64,000 nucleotides of DNA from Chaetomium olivaceum (Eukaryota; Ascomycota; Sordariomycetes; Sordariales; Chaetomiaceae). Position numbers and translations under genes: made by a program. Under the pieces are notes generated by a model. It was not told the origin of the DNA. It made no database searches and saw nothing but the letters and a program-made list of their open reading frames with translations. The DNA is taken from contig JAYWVB010000001.1 in the NCBI GenBank assembly GCA_039881045.1, positions 124,001 through 188,000 on the forward strand, written 5' to 3'. Below are positions 22,562 through 34,900 of this stretch, in pieces; position 1 is the stretch's first letter, and the number at the start of each line of letters is the position of its first letter.

Positions 22562-23985
22562 TTACTGGGATGCGCACTGGACGCGCTCGCCACCATGGTG
22601 CTCGTGTTCATCATCCTCTTCCATGGCGCCTGAGAAGCCTCTCGAAGAGCTGTCGACGTCCTCGAGATCGGCAGGCTCCGACATAGCCTCGGCGGGGGGG
22701 TGTTGATCAGTTCGGGCGAAGGAAGGAACTTCCGGAGGGCATCGAAGGCAGCAGCATCCTGGGTCCAGTTCTTCTCGGGGAATTTAACTGCAAACTGAAT
22801 GAACAGGTTGCCGAAGTCGTGATGGCGGGGCGCAGGCATGCCTTGGCCACGGATCATCTTGACAGTGCCTAGAGATAAAGTCAGTCTGGATTCTGTTGGA
22901 AGCAACAAGTGGAGTGTAACTTACCAGGGGCAATCGCCTCGCCCGGGAGGATTTCGACGCTCAACCACCGGTCATCGAGATGCTCGACATAGATAGTACC
23001 GCCAGCCAGTGCGGTGACAAGATCGATTTCTGCCTGGTAGACGAGGTCGTCCTCGCGACGGGTGAAGCGGGGGTGGGGCTTTTGCTCGATCTGGAACACG
23101 ACATCGCCAGCAAGAATGCCAGGAGCTTGGTCACCCTCGCCACGGAACTCAACCTTGGTCCCGCTGCGGACACCGCGGTCGACGTGGACGTGGAGGACCT
23201 TGCGGTCGACTACTGTCTTCTTGCCAAAACACTGCTTGCAGCGGTCCTTGTCCTTGACGATCTCGCCCTCACCGCTGCAGTCCGGGCATACCGTCTGGAA
23301 GCGCTGGATCATGGGCCCCATCTGGCGCATCATCGTCTTCATACCGTGGCCATCACAGCCTGTGCACTTCCGGACAGCGCCCTCCTTGCCACCACGACCC
23401 TCGCACTTGGGGCAGATGATAGAGCGCTGGAGGGCTAGCTTAGAAACCTTCCCGCGGTAGATATCCTCGAGAGAGACGTTGTGGACGTGGTGGATCGTCT
23501 TGGCCTTGGAAGGGCCGCGCTGGGAATTCATGCCGCCGCCGAACATGCCACCGAAGCCGCCGCCGAGGCCACCGCCCCCGAAAAACTGAGCGAAGAGGTC
23601 CTCGGCGGCCATGCCGCCACCACCGCCGGCACCGCCTTCTAGACCGGCCTCGCCAAACTGGTCGTACACCTGGCGCTTCTGGGAATCGGACAGGATCTCA
23701 TAGGCATGGGAAATCTCTTTGAACTTTTGCTCGGCAGCGGGGTTGTTGTGGTTCTTGTCTACATGCACGGATTAGCATGAACACAAAGAAAACCGGTGCA
23801 GTTACTTGTAACATACCAGGGTGGTATTTGAGTGCGCCCGTCTTGTAGGCCTTCTTCAACTCCTGCTCTGTGGCATTTGGCGAGACCTGTTGCAGATGGT
23901 TAGCTCATTTGCTATCGCTGAAAGGGTCTTTGGGGCTGGGTATGCATACGCCAAGCACGTCGTAGTATCCCGTCTCTTTGACCAT
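22562..23985 (-). CDS. ydj1: Type I DnaJ/Hsp40 co-chaperone, Ydj1/Mas5 type (one frame break near the C-terminus)
   Basis: J-protein partner of cytosolic Hsp70. Exons 23985-23950, 23886-23817, 23758-22925 and 22868-22562; 415 residues after correcting one base. J domain MVKETGYYDVLG / VSPNATEQELKKAYKTGALKYHP / DKNHNNPAAEQ: the catalytic HPD (residues 34-36) is split by intron 2. A Gly-rich GGMFGGGMNSQRG region follows, then four CxxCxGxG-type zinc motifs (CPKCEGRG, CTGCDGHG, CPDCSGEG, CKQCFGKK) and the substrate-binding C-terminal domain. At the G7 run 22694-22700 the frame is lost; adding one base gives AEAMSEPADLEDVD through GGERVQCASQ-stop. CASQ is a CaaX farnesylation box as in Ydj1. As sequenced, the last 50 residues are wrong and the CaaX box is absent. 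Confidence 0.93.
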
Positions 23986-26275
23986 TTTGTCTGTTTATTC
24001 TGGGGAAGTGTGATGTGTCGTGCCGGTATCGTGTCTTTCGAGGCTGCCGGGATTAACTGGGGCCTGACGCGGGATGGCGGGGATGTTCAAAAGAAACCGA
24101 GGGAAAACCGGAATCTTGATGGTCTTGGAACCAGTGGAAGGTTAGCAGACTGTTTCCGGAAGTGAAGCGGAAGATAAATGTAATGTTCCGGGGGTGAAGA
24201 AGAAATGGTTCCGGAAGACCTGGCGGGGATCTGGAGAGGTGCGAAGCCGGGGTTGGCGCAGCGAAAAGTCTCGAGGATTCTGCCGAGGGTCCGGCAAGAA
24301 AGAAGCGCAGCGCAGTTGCGCAGTTGGGAAATGTACCTACTAGGCGGAAACAGTTATATTTTTGCGCAGATTCGATGCACTTGGTGAGAAACCGATCGAA
24401 TATCGAGCCTTTTGCACTCTGGTTCTTAAAGGAGGAAGACGAATTGTTTAACAAGGGTCACAGTCGAGCGGCAACCAAAGAACCTGGATGCTTATGAAAG
24501 TGCAGCACATGGAAGGAGGCTGAAATTCTTGGGTTTCCAATCGACTCGCCGCCTTCCTTCCACTGGACCATTCAGCCCCTCCCGATGGAAATCAATCGAA
24601 GACTCTGGAGTGTGGCTGGTGGTATTAACACGGTACCTGGTCCCAGCCCTGTCTGTGCGCGTTTTCACTCGAGTACAGCAGTACCGACCTAGCTCAGCCT
24701 TCCAAAGTCGGCCAAGGCGGATACTCGTGGAAGTCCAAATGCTGGGCCAGCTGGGGTGCCCCGCTGACCGTGGCTGCCGGTCGTGGGGCCGTTTCAGCAC
24801 CACCAAGGCTTAGCCTAAAATTAGACCCTGAAGTTCGTCATCTTCGAGTCGCCTTTTGTTCTAGAATCGAAACAATTGTTCCAGCCATCCGCACGTAACT
24901 ACTCCCTATGGGAGATTACTCCCCATCTCTCCAAAAATCCTCGACCAATTTGTTGGTGGATGGGAACAACCAATAACTCCCTTAGTTAGTGAAATTAACA
25001 GGCAACCGATAAACCACAAATTCTGCCCAGGCGAATTTCACATGAGACAAGGCTGCGCAGCCTGGCGACCCAACGCATAACTTGAGTTACAATGAAGATG
25101 GGCAAACAGGGAATCTGTGAACCAACTCACCAAACCAGCCGACTCCGCCATCCCTTGCCTTTGTTCTGCTTTTCGCCTTCACCTGAGTAAGGTCCCAGGC
25201 TAACTACTTCTATTCCAAATGGCTTTCACAATTCCAATAATTTACATCTATCGTTTCTTTTTCTTTGTTCTTCCACCTAGCTCAACCCTCCTTTAGTTTC
25301 TTTCCCTTGGTCTTCCCCATTTTCTTTTGCCTCCAGTGTCCGGCTTACTAGCGGGGTTCATTCATGAAGTTGACCAAGCCCAAGGCTGGTTGCATCTGAC
25401 GTGTCCCCCGCCACATGCTCAAATTCTCATGTGCGTGCTGGTGAGATCAGGGGAAAAGGCCATCGCTGTGTGAAACATCTCCACTCGTCGGGTATTATTT
25501 TGTCTTCCGCAAAAAGCTGGTTCATGCTTGTACATAGTTAGCCCAATGTGGCTGGTTATTCGTCGCCTCACTCGAGTACAAAGTACTCTCTGATAGTTAA
25601 TAGTAATGCATCACAACAATCAACAATTCAAGACTTTATTCAAGTTGAGGCCATTTATTATTACCGCAGCCTAACAAGCAACCCAAAACCACCTATCTCC
25701 CGCAGAGACAGCTATGCCGCTCGCGATACCACCTAGATATGCAACCAGCCAGCCGCCTTGAAACACCCCCTTTGAGGCAAGACAGGACAAAACGGACTAA
25801 CACCCCCTCTCCACCTCCAACCACCTCCCACCACCTCCCTTCAGCAACTTCAGCAGGAACCCCATTGAATATATCACAACTGACTTCGCCTTCTTCCCCA
25901 TCCCGCTAGAAAGGAGCACCCATACCAGAAGGAGAAATAGCAGCCAGGCCAAGTGAGATAATAAACAAAGTCTACACGCTTTTTACCATGCCATGCTCCG
26001 CCCCACCACCACTTTTCACCCAGCGGCAACTAAGGAAAATATGACAAAAAGTAGAAAAAGAACAGACACGAATACAGTTATTGTACAATGACCGACGCAT
26101 TACTCTTCCCCTCCTCAACAACTCAGCGAGGAGCCTGAGCTGGGCGGGCGGTTTGGAACCCTTGTGAAGGTTATACCCCTTCCCATTATCCTCTCACATC
26201 GTGGTCCCTTCAATACCCCCACAGCACCAAACAGCCCAGCCAACCCTGCCCTATCGTACCGTGACCCATTCGGTC
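23986..26275. other. Intergenic, 2.3 kb: DnaJ promoter side and Snt2 3' side
   Basis: No supported gene. The part near 23986-24450 should hold the DnaJ promoter. From about 24880 to 26270 the sequence is AT-richer, without protein-like frames; a TCGAGTAC motif recurs at 24670 and 25572. It may include a long snt2 3' UTR. No tRNA, repeat array or transposon recognised. Confidence 0.5.
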
Positions 26276-29200
26276 TTATGAAAGTAGATTCCTCAACGAT
26301 GGGCTAGCACTCGCACCACTAGCAGGCCTCTGCTCCCTGTGCTGATGCGGATGCTGATGTTGGTGCTGGTGTTGCTGTTGGTGTTGTGGCTGGTGTGGCT
26401 GGTGTTGCTGGTGTTGGTGCTGCTGCTGCTGCTGCTGATGCTGTTGCTGATGTTGCTGAGAGACCGCATGTTGCGGCGGATGCTGTGGCAGCCCTTGTTC
26501 ACGGTGCCCCATTCCTACCGGCGGAGGTCCATCTCTCATAGGCGGGCGATCGTCTCTCATCGGCGGGGGACCGTCTCTCATAGGTGGAGGACCATCTCGC
26601 ATCGGCGGGGGACTGCCGTGATGATGTTGGGGCGGCGGACCGTGGGGATGAGGGTGGCTCTGGTTCCATTGTCTGAGGTAATTTGGCGCGGGCGGCGCCG
26701 GACCCTCCGGACCGTTCGAGTGTGCCATACCAACCGGAGGCATCGGATTCATGGGCGGCATGTGATGCGGTCGGTGATCAGGCGGCGGGTGGCCGTGGTG
26801 CGGATGGTATGGGCCTGGCGGCCCGCTGGGTGGTGGAGGGGGGCCGCCGCTAACCCGCCGCGGTGATGGGGGGCTGGATGCCATTTACGAACGGGGGCTG
26901 TGCCATATGCCCACTAGGCGGAGATTGTGCCGGGATGCTGATCGGCGGTGGTCGGAGGTGGTTAGGTGGCGCGAGGGGTGTGATCGAGGAGGGCGGAGGT
27001 GACGGGCCACCGTTGACATCACGCGACGGGTGCAGCGGGGGCGGACCATGGCCCGTTGGCGGCCGGTGCCAGTCGAAGGCACGAGGGGATGCGTAAGCCT
27101 GAGGGGGCTGGATCGGCGGTGCCCTCGGCGCGATCGTTGGGGGGAGTGGAGGTGGAGCCACGGATTGGGACTGTCCGGGAGGGGGCCCAACTGGGAGAGA
27201 GACAACGCCTGCTGCTGGGGCTTGGAGAAGGGAGGCAGGTGCGGCGTGGGTAGCGGGGGCCGGGGGCCACGCGTACGGCGCTCTGTTCACCGGCCTCGAC
27301 TCTTCAGGCCTCGAGGGTATTATCGCTGCAGCTGCCTGCGAAGCTTGCCGCACTGGCTCTGGCGGGGGTGTCGGTTCCCTGGGAGGTTGCGAGTGGACAA
27401 CCGGTTGCCGGCCCGCCTTCTTACACTTGTGACATTGAAAGCTTCGCTGTTCGACAAACTTCTGGGCTTCAGACCCGATGTTGCCATAGTACCCATTCGT
27501 AAGCTCCCGTTCCTGTGCCTGGTCGATGGGATGCCACTTGGGGCTCACGTCGACACCACAGGTCAGGCAGATCTTGCCGCCAGGCTGGAGGCCGCTTGGT
27601 GCGTCATCGCGGTCGCCATTGACCAAGGCCGCGAGCGATGCCCGCCGATTTGGGTGCGTCGTGATCGGTGTAGGCAAAGTCGACATCTTCGAGGCGACGG
27701 TGATTTGGTTTGCCTTTCTCGCGCAGCCTGTCAAGGTCAGGTCGGCTTGCTTGCAGTTTTGCACGTAGAGTTGCAGGGCATTCGTTCCGGTCTCTGCCAC
27801 GGGCTCATGCATGAGATGGACCGTGGTCTTCGTCGGCAAATGGTCCTTGCACCAAACACCAGCCGACATCGCACCGCTGACACCGTTCATGGTAACGAAC
27901 CGGGAAGGATCCCGTCGGGACCCCTTGACTGGTGTGACTTCGAACCCAAGGGTGTAGCCGGCCTGGTGGGCGCATTCGACGTGGACCGGGGTATGGCAGT
28001 GGTGACACTGTACACACGCCCCATCGGCCTTCTTGCAGACCTTGCACACTTCTGCGTACTTGTCCCGCGGGATCAAGGGGATGCCCTCGCTAGGACTGAG
28101 GGCTTTGGCGTTTCCAAACTTGACCTCGTGCGTAAACACGGCGCAGGTAACATGAACCCAGTTGTTATCGGCTGTCCGTTTGAGTGGCTCGCGAGGGTTG
28201 ACCGGGCGGTTCATTTCTTCCTGCTTCTTACGGTAGTAGTCGGCCGCGCGCTGGGCGTTCTCCCGTTCCATCCGCTCCCGCTCCCGCTCTTTCTCCGTCT
28301 TCTTTTTATGAGAATTGGAGACTTTGGGGTGTTCGACGAAGTCGTGAACCGTGTGTTCGACCGGGCAGAGGACACATTTGTAGTGCTGGTTTCAAGTCAG
28401 TAACGCATAGTTTTGATGGGTCGCCGAGAACAGCACTTACGATTGACAGCTGAGGGTTCTTGTCGTTCAGACACATGTCGCAGGTCCACTTGTTTGAAGC
28501 GCGGTTATCAATGACACCATAGCAGCTGCGGTGCACCGTCAGGCGGCACTCCTTGCACGACAAGTGCTGGTCACCCAGCGGCGCCATTTCCCTGCAGATG
28601 GCACAGGGCAGGGTCTTCGGTTTCGGAATTTCGGGGACGGGTGGGGGCGCTGGCGCTTGCGTGTGCTTCTCCGCCATCTTCTCCTTCTTCTTAGAAGTCG
28701 GCCGCCAGATACGCTGCCTGACTCGGACGGGTCTTTTCCATATCCTTATCAAGCAAGTTGCTCTTCAGCTTCTTGCGTGGCGGTTCCGCGCCCGATGCCT
28801 GGCCGTTGAGAGATGCGGCCGGGTTGTCTGTCTCATCCTCCTCGGGTGTCGGGAGCCGGGTGCTCACCATCTCGTCGACGGCGAGCAGTTCCCGGTACAG
28901 GTCCTCGTCGACCCTGCGCCTCCATCCACGACCACCCGACTGAGCGACCTTCTTAGCGAGTTCCTCGACGTCCTCCCATTGGATGGCGTACCGCCGCCAT
29001 AACTCGGCGCATCGCCTGCAGAGCGCCTGGATATACTGTTCCTTTTTATCCTTGTTTGAGTTCTTCCCACCGTTCTCCGTCACGGATGTCACGGCCGCGG
29101 CCGGAGCTCTCCGCCACTTGCGGGACTTCTTGGTGCCGCAGAACTTGCACATGAAGCTCTTCTTCTTCTCTCTAGCCCTGTCCGCATCGAACGCCGAGTC

Positions 29201-31980
29201 GTCGTGGACGTCGGCGACATCATCGGCCAGTTTGTTCGCAGCGGCCTCGGCTTTCTTGGCGTCCTTTTTGCCCTTTCGGCCGGAGAAATTGCCCCAAATC
29301 TGCTTTCCGCGTTCCGTCTTCTTCCAGGTATAATAGTAGCGGGTGATGGTCGCAGGCTTCAGGGTCTTGACATGCTTCTTAACGCTGTGCAGCTCGGAAC
29401 CAAACTTGGCGACAGCCTCCTCAAACTTCTTCTGCTCCGCGGGGGTCAGCTCGGGCTCCCCAAAGTCGGCCTTGGGAACCTTGGGCAGTTCCGAGAGGGC
29501 CTTTGCCGGGTCAAAGCCGTTGCGGAAGAGTACGTCCCCGCGACATCCTGGAGGTTAGTGGAGTGTGGCGGCAGACCAAGCGAGACCGCCATCGACCTAG
29601 CCGTGCTCATGTAGTCGTCGAGCGCCTCGCTGGGCATGGATACACCGCAGTCTTCGGGCGGCTTGTAGAGGAGAGTCGCCGTGTCGTCACCGCCGCGCTC
29701 AACGTATCCGGGGGGCTCGTCCTGGACCCACTTAGGTCGTTGTTCCTTCTGAATGCGCTCGGCTTCGAGGGCAGCCTGCTGTTCTTTGGTGAGTTTGTTG
29801 CTGTTTTTGCCTGACCTCTTGAACTCGAGCGGCTTGACATATTCCACGGGGCGCCCGAACCAGGGCGTCACGATGGCTTGGTGGCGGAGACCCAGCCGGG
29901 TACTCGCGCGGGGGAAGATACGGTCGTCCAGGTCCAGGGCATCCTCCACCTTACAGTGCATCCCGAAATACCGATAGGGCCACAAACTGGCATGGTAAAT
30001 CTGCTCGGCCGTTGGGGCCGGATGGGCGTTCTCGTCGACCGGGCTTGTGCGACTTGTGCGGCCCGTGTCGACGCCATCGACACCTCCCATCTCCTCGTCC
30101 TCGTCATCGATACCCTCGTCGTCCTCTCCATCATGGTGACGATGAGGATCCGTAACGTTGGGGGTGTGACGGGCCTCGAGTTTGCGCTCCTGGGCGCGGC
30201 TGCAGGCGGCGCACGACCAGGCAAAGCCACGACTTGGCTTTTTCAGCAGGGGTGGCTTGACGCAATTCATGTGATACGTGTGTTGACAGACGGCACAGTC
30301 CACCGAATCATTGCTGTTTAAGGGGAGTGATGTGTCAGCATCCAGGTTCGGCATCCAGGTCCACCTTTCTTTCTTGTACTCCACTTTTCCGTTACCCTCC
30401 CACACCCACTCATTGGGTCCCGCGCCACCCCGCCAAATCACAGGGCCGGTCGGGTTTTTGGTTGGCTGGGCCCTGCCCACTTGGGTTGGACCTCTCTGAT
30501 CTGATGGAGGCTTGTTCACTTACTTCGCGCAAAAGGTGGTGCATCGCTTGCACGTTTTGACCGCGCTGGTCAGCTCCTTCCCCCGGCCCTGCTCCGTCAG
30601 GACATACTTCCACCGCTCGTCCAGCACCTTCTTGACGTGCTCGGGCACGTTGATGACTTGCCGCGTCGGAATCACCTCGTAGTTCTTTTGGATGTACCGG
30701 TCATACAGCCGATCGTACCAGAAGCAATCGGGCGTCCGCTTGTAGGCCGCCATGTCGGTGATCTCGGTCTTGTGCCGGATTTGACACTTGCCGCGCAGCG
30801 ACGTCAGAGGGCTGATGTCTGAGTGCATCGTGGCGTAGACAAGACGTGTGTCTTGTACCTTGCGCCCGATGTCCTTGGGCCGGTAGTACCAATTGATGCG
30901 TACGCGTCGATTGGCAATGCCGCGTCGTTTTTGGCGTGCAAAAACTCCATGATGCGGCCCAGATAGTAGGGTTCCCCGGGCGGCTCACAGACCAGGTACA
31001 CATGATCTGCATCACCCGCGTCAGAACTGTTCGCTCAAAAAATAAAATGAAGAGAATGACCCATGGCCATGGGGGTGTGGGCGAGGGCGAAAAACGTACC
31101 ATTCACCTCGAGAACCGTGCCGTCGTCCGCAATCATTTTCCCATCCTTGGGGCGGGACTTGGAATTCTCGAAAGTGACCAGATTCGTCTCACCATAGCCA
31201 GTACTGCTTGGCGTGGCATTCCCGCTGCCTTGCCCGCTAGTTCCGAGGCGCTTCTGCAGCCCCGACGAGGGAACAGTACCATTCAACCCTGACGGCGTTT
31301 GGCTGCCGCTGGTCGTTGGAGCCGTGTCGGCGACCTTGCGCTTCTTGCCCTTTGAAGCGCCATTTGCTGTACCAGCGCCGTTAGTATTCGATGATGATGA
31401 TGATGATGACGACGGCGCGGTTGACGGTTGGTGTTGATCATTTTGTTGCTGTTGTTGCTGCGGCTGGTCCTTGATGCCGTTGTGCTGCTTGCCGTCCTCC
31501 GGAAGCGGTTTTCTTGAAGACCCATTGCCGGAGCGCGGGGCAGCAGCCGGCGCCGAATTGGCGGGTGTTGGTGTCGACGATGCGCCTTGCTGTTTGGTGG
31601 CCAATTTTTTGGTCGTCGTCATCTTTGCGCTGCGGATATGCGTCAAACATCTCCAGATCAAGGTCCTTGTCCTCGGCATAGTTTGGGCGTGTGGCGCCGG
31701 TGCGGTTCCGCGATCGCGTGCCATAAGGAGAGGGCTGCGAGCCGGCCGCCGACGGCTTCTCCATGGCCTGTGGCGGTGGTTGCGGCGATTCCGAATTGGA
31801 GGTTGAGTGAGGTGCCGGGTCGGACATGCGTGGGAGGGTGGATGAAGAAGGGATGGCACCCGAGCTATTAGACTGCCTGGCCGAGTTTGGTGACCCTGCG
31901 CCGTCCTTGGCGGACGAGGTGCGACTGCCCGAATTTGCCTGGTCCTCGGGCTGGGTCGCGGACGGGGATTTCTGAGCCAT
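26276..31980 (-). CDS. snt2: Snt2-like chromatin regulator: BAH, PHD, SANT, GATA-like finger and PHD/ePHD (five frame breaks)
   Basis: Large nuclear protein like yeast Snt2 of the Rpd3L/Snt2C histone deacetylase complex, which in filamentous fungi affects growth and conidiation. Exons 31980-31100, 31006-30524, 30313-28441 and 28385-26276; 1781 residues once five single-base breaks are corrected. Order: disordered N-terminus (YGTRSRNRTGATRPNYAEDK); BAH (DHVYLVCEPPGEPYYLGRIM, RINWYYRPKDIGRKVQDTRL); PHD1 (DSVDCAVCQHTYHMNC); ELM2/SANT region (KFGSELHSVKKHVKT, RYYYTWKKTERGKQIW); GATA-like finger (CKFC...CRRC); PHD2 (CAICREMAPLGDQHL) and extended PHD (CVLCPVEHTVHDF, WVHVTCAVFTHEVKFGN); a C-terminal CLTCGVDVSPKWHP...CHKC finger; then a Pro/Gln/His-rich tail. 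Breaks lie at 31605-31610, about 30903, 29536-29539, 28729-28731 and 26854-26856. Homology on both sides of each argues for assembly indels, not gene death. Confidence 0.88.
26290..26620 (-). repeat. Pro-Met-Arg-Asp repeats and Gln/His tract in the Snt2 C-terminus
   Basis: Four near-identical copies of PPPMRDG (one as PPMRDD) are encoded at about 26520-26610. They are followed by a Gln/His-rich tract (CAG/CAC and CAA codons) at about 26345-26460. Such tracts are prone to length change. Confidence 0.8.
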
Positions 31981-34900
31981 GGTGGGCTGAGAAAAAGTGG
32001 TGGCCGCCGGAAGGTGACGAAGCCCGCGCCCAGTCAGTGAGAGATGACGGTGAAAGCGCAGCCTCGGTCCTTGTTGACGATAGGAAAGGGTGGGAAAATG
32101 ACAAGGGCGCCAAATCGCATGGGGGCACAGTGGAAGTTACGGAAGGAGATGGGATGTGACGCGAGTGGGCCAGTGATGATGGTCCATAAGACGAAACGGT
32201 TGCGGGTCCGATGTCCCGTGCAAAAGGAAGCGCCCTCAGCAGTCGCCGCGTGTTGTGTTTTTTGGCGAGGAAGGAAGCTACTGCGTAGAGATCGTGGGGG
32301 GGTTTTGAGGGCGAAAACCTGGAACTTGTAACCCTTGGGGGGTCGAAGAGATTCGGGGGACGCGGGCAACGCGGGTGGGGTGACAGATGGTGATGGCGGG
32401 TGGTAGACAGGATATAAAACGTGGGATGGCGAGAGAGTGAGAAGAGGGAGGCGAAGCGTCGGGCCAAAGGGGAACAGGCGCGCTAAGGTGTGAGAAGGAT
32501 GTGAGAAATCGCGTAGCTCGGGTATCCAGGTCAAAAGTCGGGACGGGCGAGGGCAAACACCAGGCTGGCGTGCCGGATTGCTCGCGAGAGAAAGATTTCC
32601 CCAAAGTGAGGAAGGAAAGGGAAGGGAGACTAGCAGCAGGAAGATATGTGGGCAGAAAAGGTAAAGTAATAATGGGGACCCAGCGACTGGAAGAAACGTC
32701 GAATGGCAAGGAGAAGCAAGCCAAGGCCAGGTCCAGCATGAGGGTACATCTCGAGGTACAAAGTCTAAGGTACTCCTGGTGGCCCTGGGCGGCATCTCCT
32801 GGGCGAGGCGGCGCCCTTTGCGAATTGCGGACGTGTGCCGGGGGGTCACCCCCATGCCCATGCTTCCATTTCCATCGAGCCTGCCGGGCCAGCTTTCGAC
32901 GCACAGCACGCTCCGGGAAAGTGGGTCGCCGCTTGCACTGTGGAGCTAAGAGGGGACTGTGTCGATATCGCGGGTTGCAGGGATTTGCATTCCCGCATCG
33001 CCCAGATTTCAACGTCGGAGAACAACCCCAAGCGCCAATGGAGCTTGGTCAGGTACCTCTGCGCGACTTCGGCCCCGGATAATATCTAGCCTTATCCGTG
33101 ATTTCATCATACCAGTCGAGCCAGTCGAGCCAGTCTAGACCATAAACCAACTGTCGCCCTCTCATGACCTAGATGTACGTATCGGGCAGGCGTGTGAGAT
33201 GAACTGCTTGACGAAAAGCTGTCGAGCTTTTCGTGCAGCACAGCTCTCGGGAAGGAGGGCACGGGCGGGTGTGGGGAAAAAGTAGTGTACGTACGTCCCC
33301 CCACCTTGCAGATGTGGAGAGAAACGTGCAGCCAAACCCAAGCCAAAAGGTCTTCTCGCAGGAGTCATCAAAATGAATGTTCAGGCCGGGATACTGCCGG
33401 CTTGTTCTCGCCGCCGTTGACCGCACAGCTTTGCTGAGCGATATCCGTTTGGCTACCTCTTGGGTAGGATCTCAGTGGCCACCTCCCCGTTCATTGTCTG
33501 TTCGTTGGCGGCTTACGACGTAGGAAAAGGAAACGGCTGGGATCGTGTGTCGACGTCGAGGGAGATTTGTGAAATGGAAGATATCTCGAGCCTTCCGAGT
33601 TTCGCTCACTTCTCTAGGATCTCATTTTCTAGGATATCTTATGAACATCCCGTCTTTTTTTTTTTTTCCTTCCTCTTTTTTTCTATTTTCTTTTCGTCTA
33701 GCTGTCGTCCTTAAGCTCAACCCTGCCAGAGAGGATCCATGCCGCCAACTAACCTGCACAACGGTGAGATCGGAGATTGAGGAGGGTAGACGGGCGCTGC
33801 CCTTGTTCTGCATGCAAGACATGCTACGCCGGCTGGTCGTCATCGAACAAAACGGTAAAAACTCAAGCCCCTCCCGTTCTTACCTGGTCAAGCTCAAAAC
33901 GAAGACGACACCTCTCATTCAATATCTTTTTCGCAACCATCGGAAAATTGCGCAGTACAGGAATGCTGGGTTAGTTATCCGGTGCCCTAGCTTAGTGTGC
34001 TGCGAGGCCAGGGATCGACCCCGACGTCCCGCCTCGCACGCATCCAAGATCCGCTTGCCCCGGCAGAGAACGCATTCCATTCTCCCCACCAGTACATAGC
34101 AGCATGTTGGCTCCACGTTTTGCGGTGAGATGCCTAGGGTTTCTTTGTCCAGCGGTCAATAGCCTCGCGGGCAGATACAGATGAGACTACAAACGGTCGA
34201 GCCAGCTTTCCGTCACATTTCGCCTTTGAACATCCCATGTCGCTGGCGCACTGTGCTCTTCCAGGCCCGCGCCATGGGGATGATAAGGCTGCCCTGCACC
34301 GAAAGAAAAGCTTGGTCCCCGACCCAGGCCTGGCTGTTGCCGAGTTTGCATCGTGGCACCTGCCCCTTAGATTCTCCACAGCGCCGCAACCGACGTCTAC
34401 CTCACTGTGTAGTGTAGTGTAGGTAGGTAGACTCTGGGCGACGTCAGGAATTAGGAATGGCTTTGCAAATGCGTCCGAAACCGTATCTCTTCGCAGGTTC
34501 ACCGGTTGAAAAGCATCGATGGCTTCTTTTCTCGCGTGCCGCAATGATTGGCACCCCTGTGATCGGCAATGATGTCGAGGGCGGCTGGGTTGGGATGCCG
34601 CCGAAGGCTTGGCACAACCCACCGCTGCCAGGTCTGCGACTCCCGCGAAGGAGTCTTCTCCGGCGACCGCGCGACACGATGGCCACTCGTTCACAGTCGA
34701 TTCGGAGCGGTATTAATTGCCAGTCTAACGTGACGTTGAGATGCTACTACTACCTTGTCCGCCACTACCAGGCGAAAGGGGATCCCCGGTGGCTCGAAGA
34801 CTATCTAGAAGATTATCTGGAAAGCTCCCGCGAACGACTCGGTGAGGCGCCAGGCACCCTGGGCAGGGTGGGAACACGGGATTCCGAGCGTCTGAGGAAG

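Noticed and set aside
27030..28403. A 457-codon open frame antisense to snt2.
   Set aside because: Its composition (Arg/Gly/Leu shadow) is the complement of GC-rich snt2 codons, and the sense frame contains clear PHD/ePHD motifs.
30314..30523. Coding sequence inside the second snt2 intron (an open, protein-like frame with WVWEGNGKVEYKKERWTW).
   Set aside because: Reading through from the upstream exon hits TAA at once, and the segment has clear GTAAGT, GCTGAC and AACAG intron signals.
32034..32909. A 291-codon frame on the minus strand upstream of snt2.
   Set aside because: Residue composition is random-like (Ser/Pro/Leu/Arg), there is no domain, and it lies where the snt2 leader is expected.
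34000..34040. A tRNA B box (GGGATCGACCCC).
   Set aside because: It differs from the GGTTCGANNCC consensus, and no A box or acceptor stem is found.
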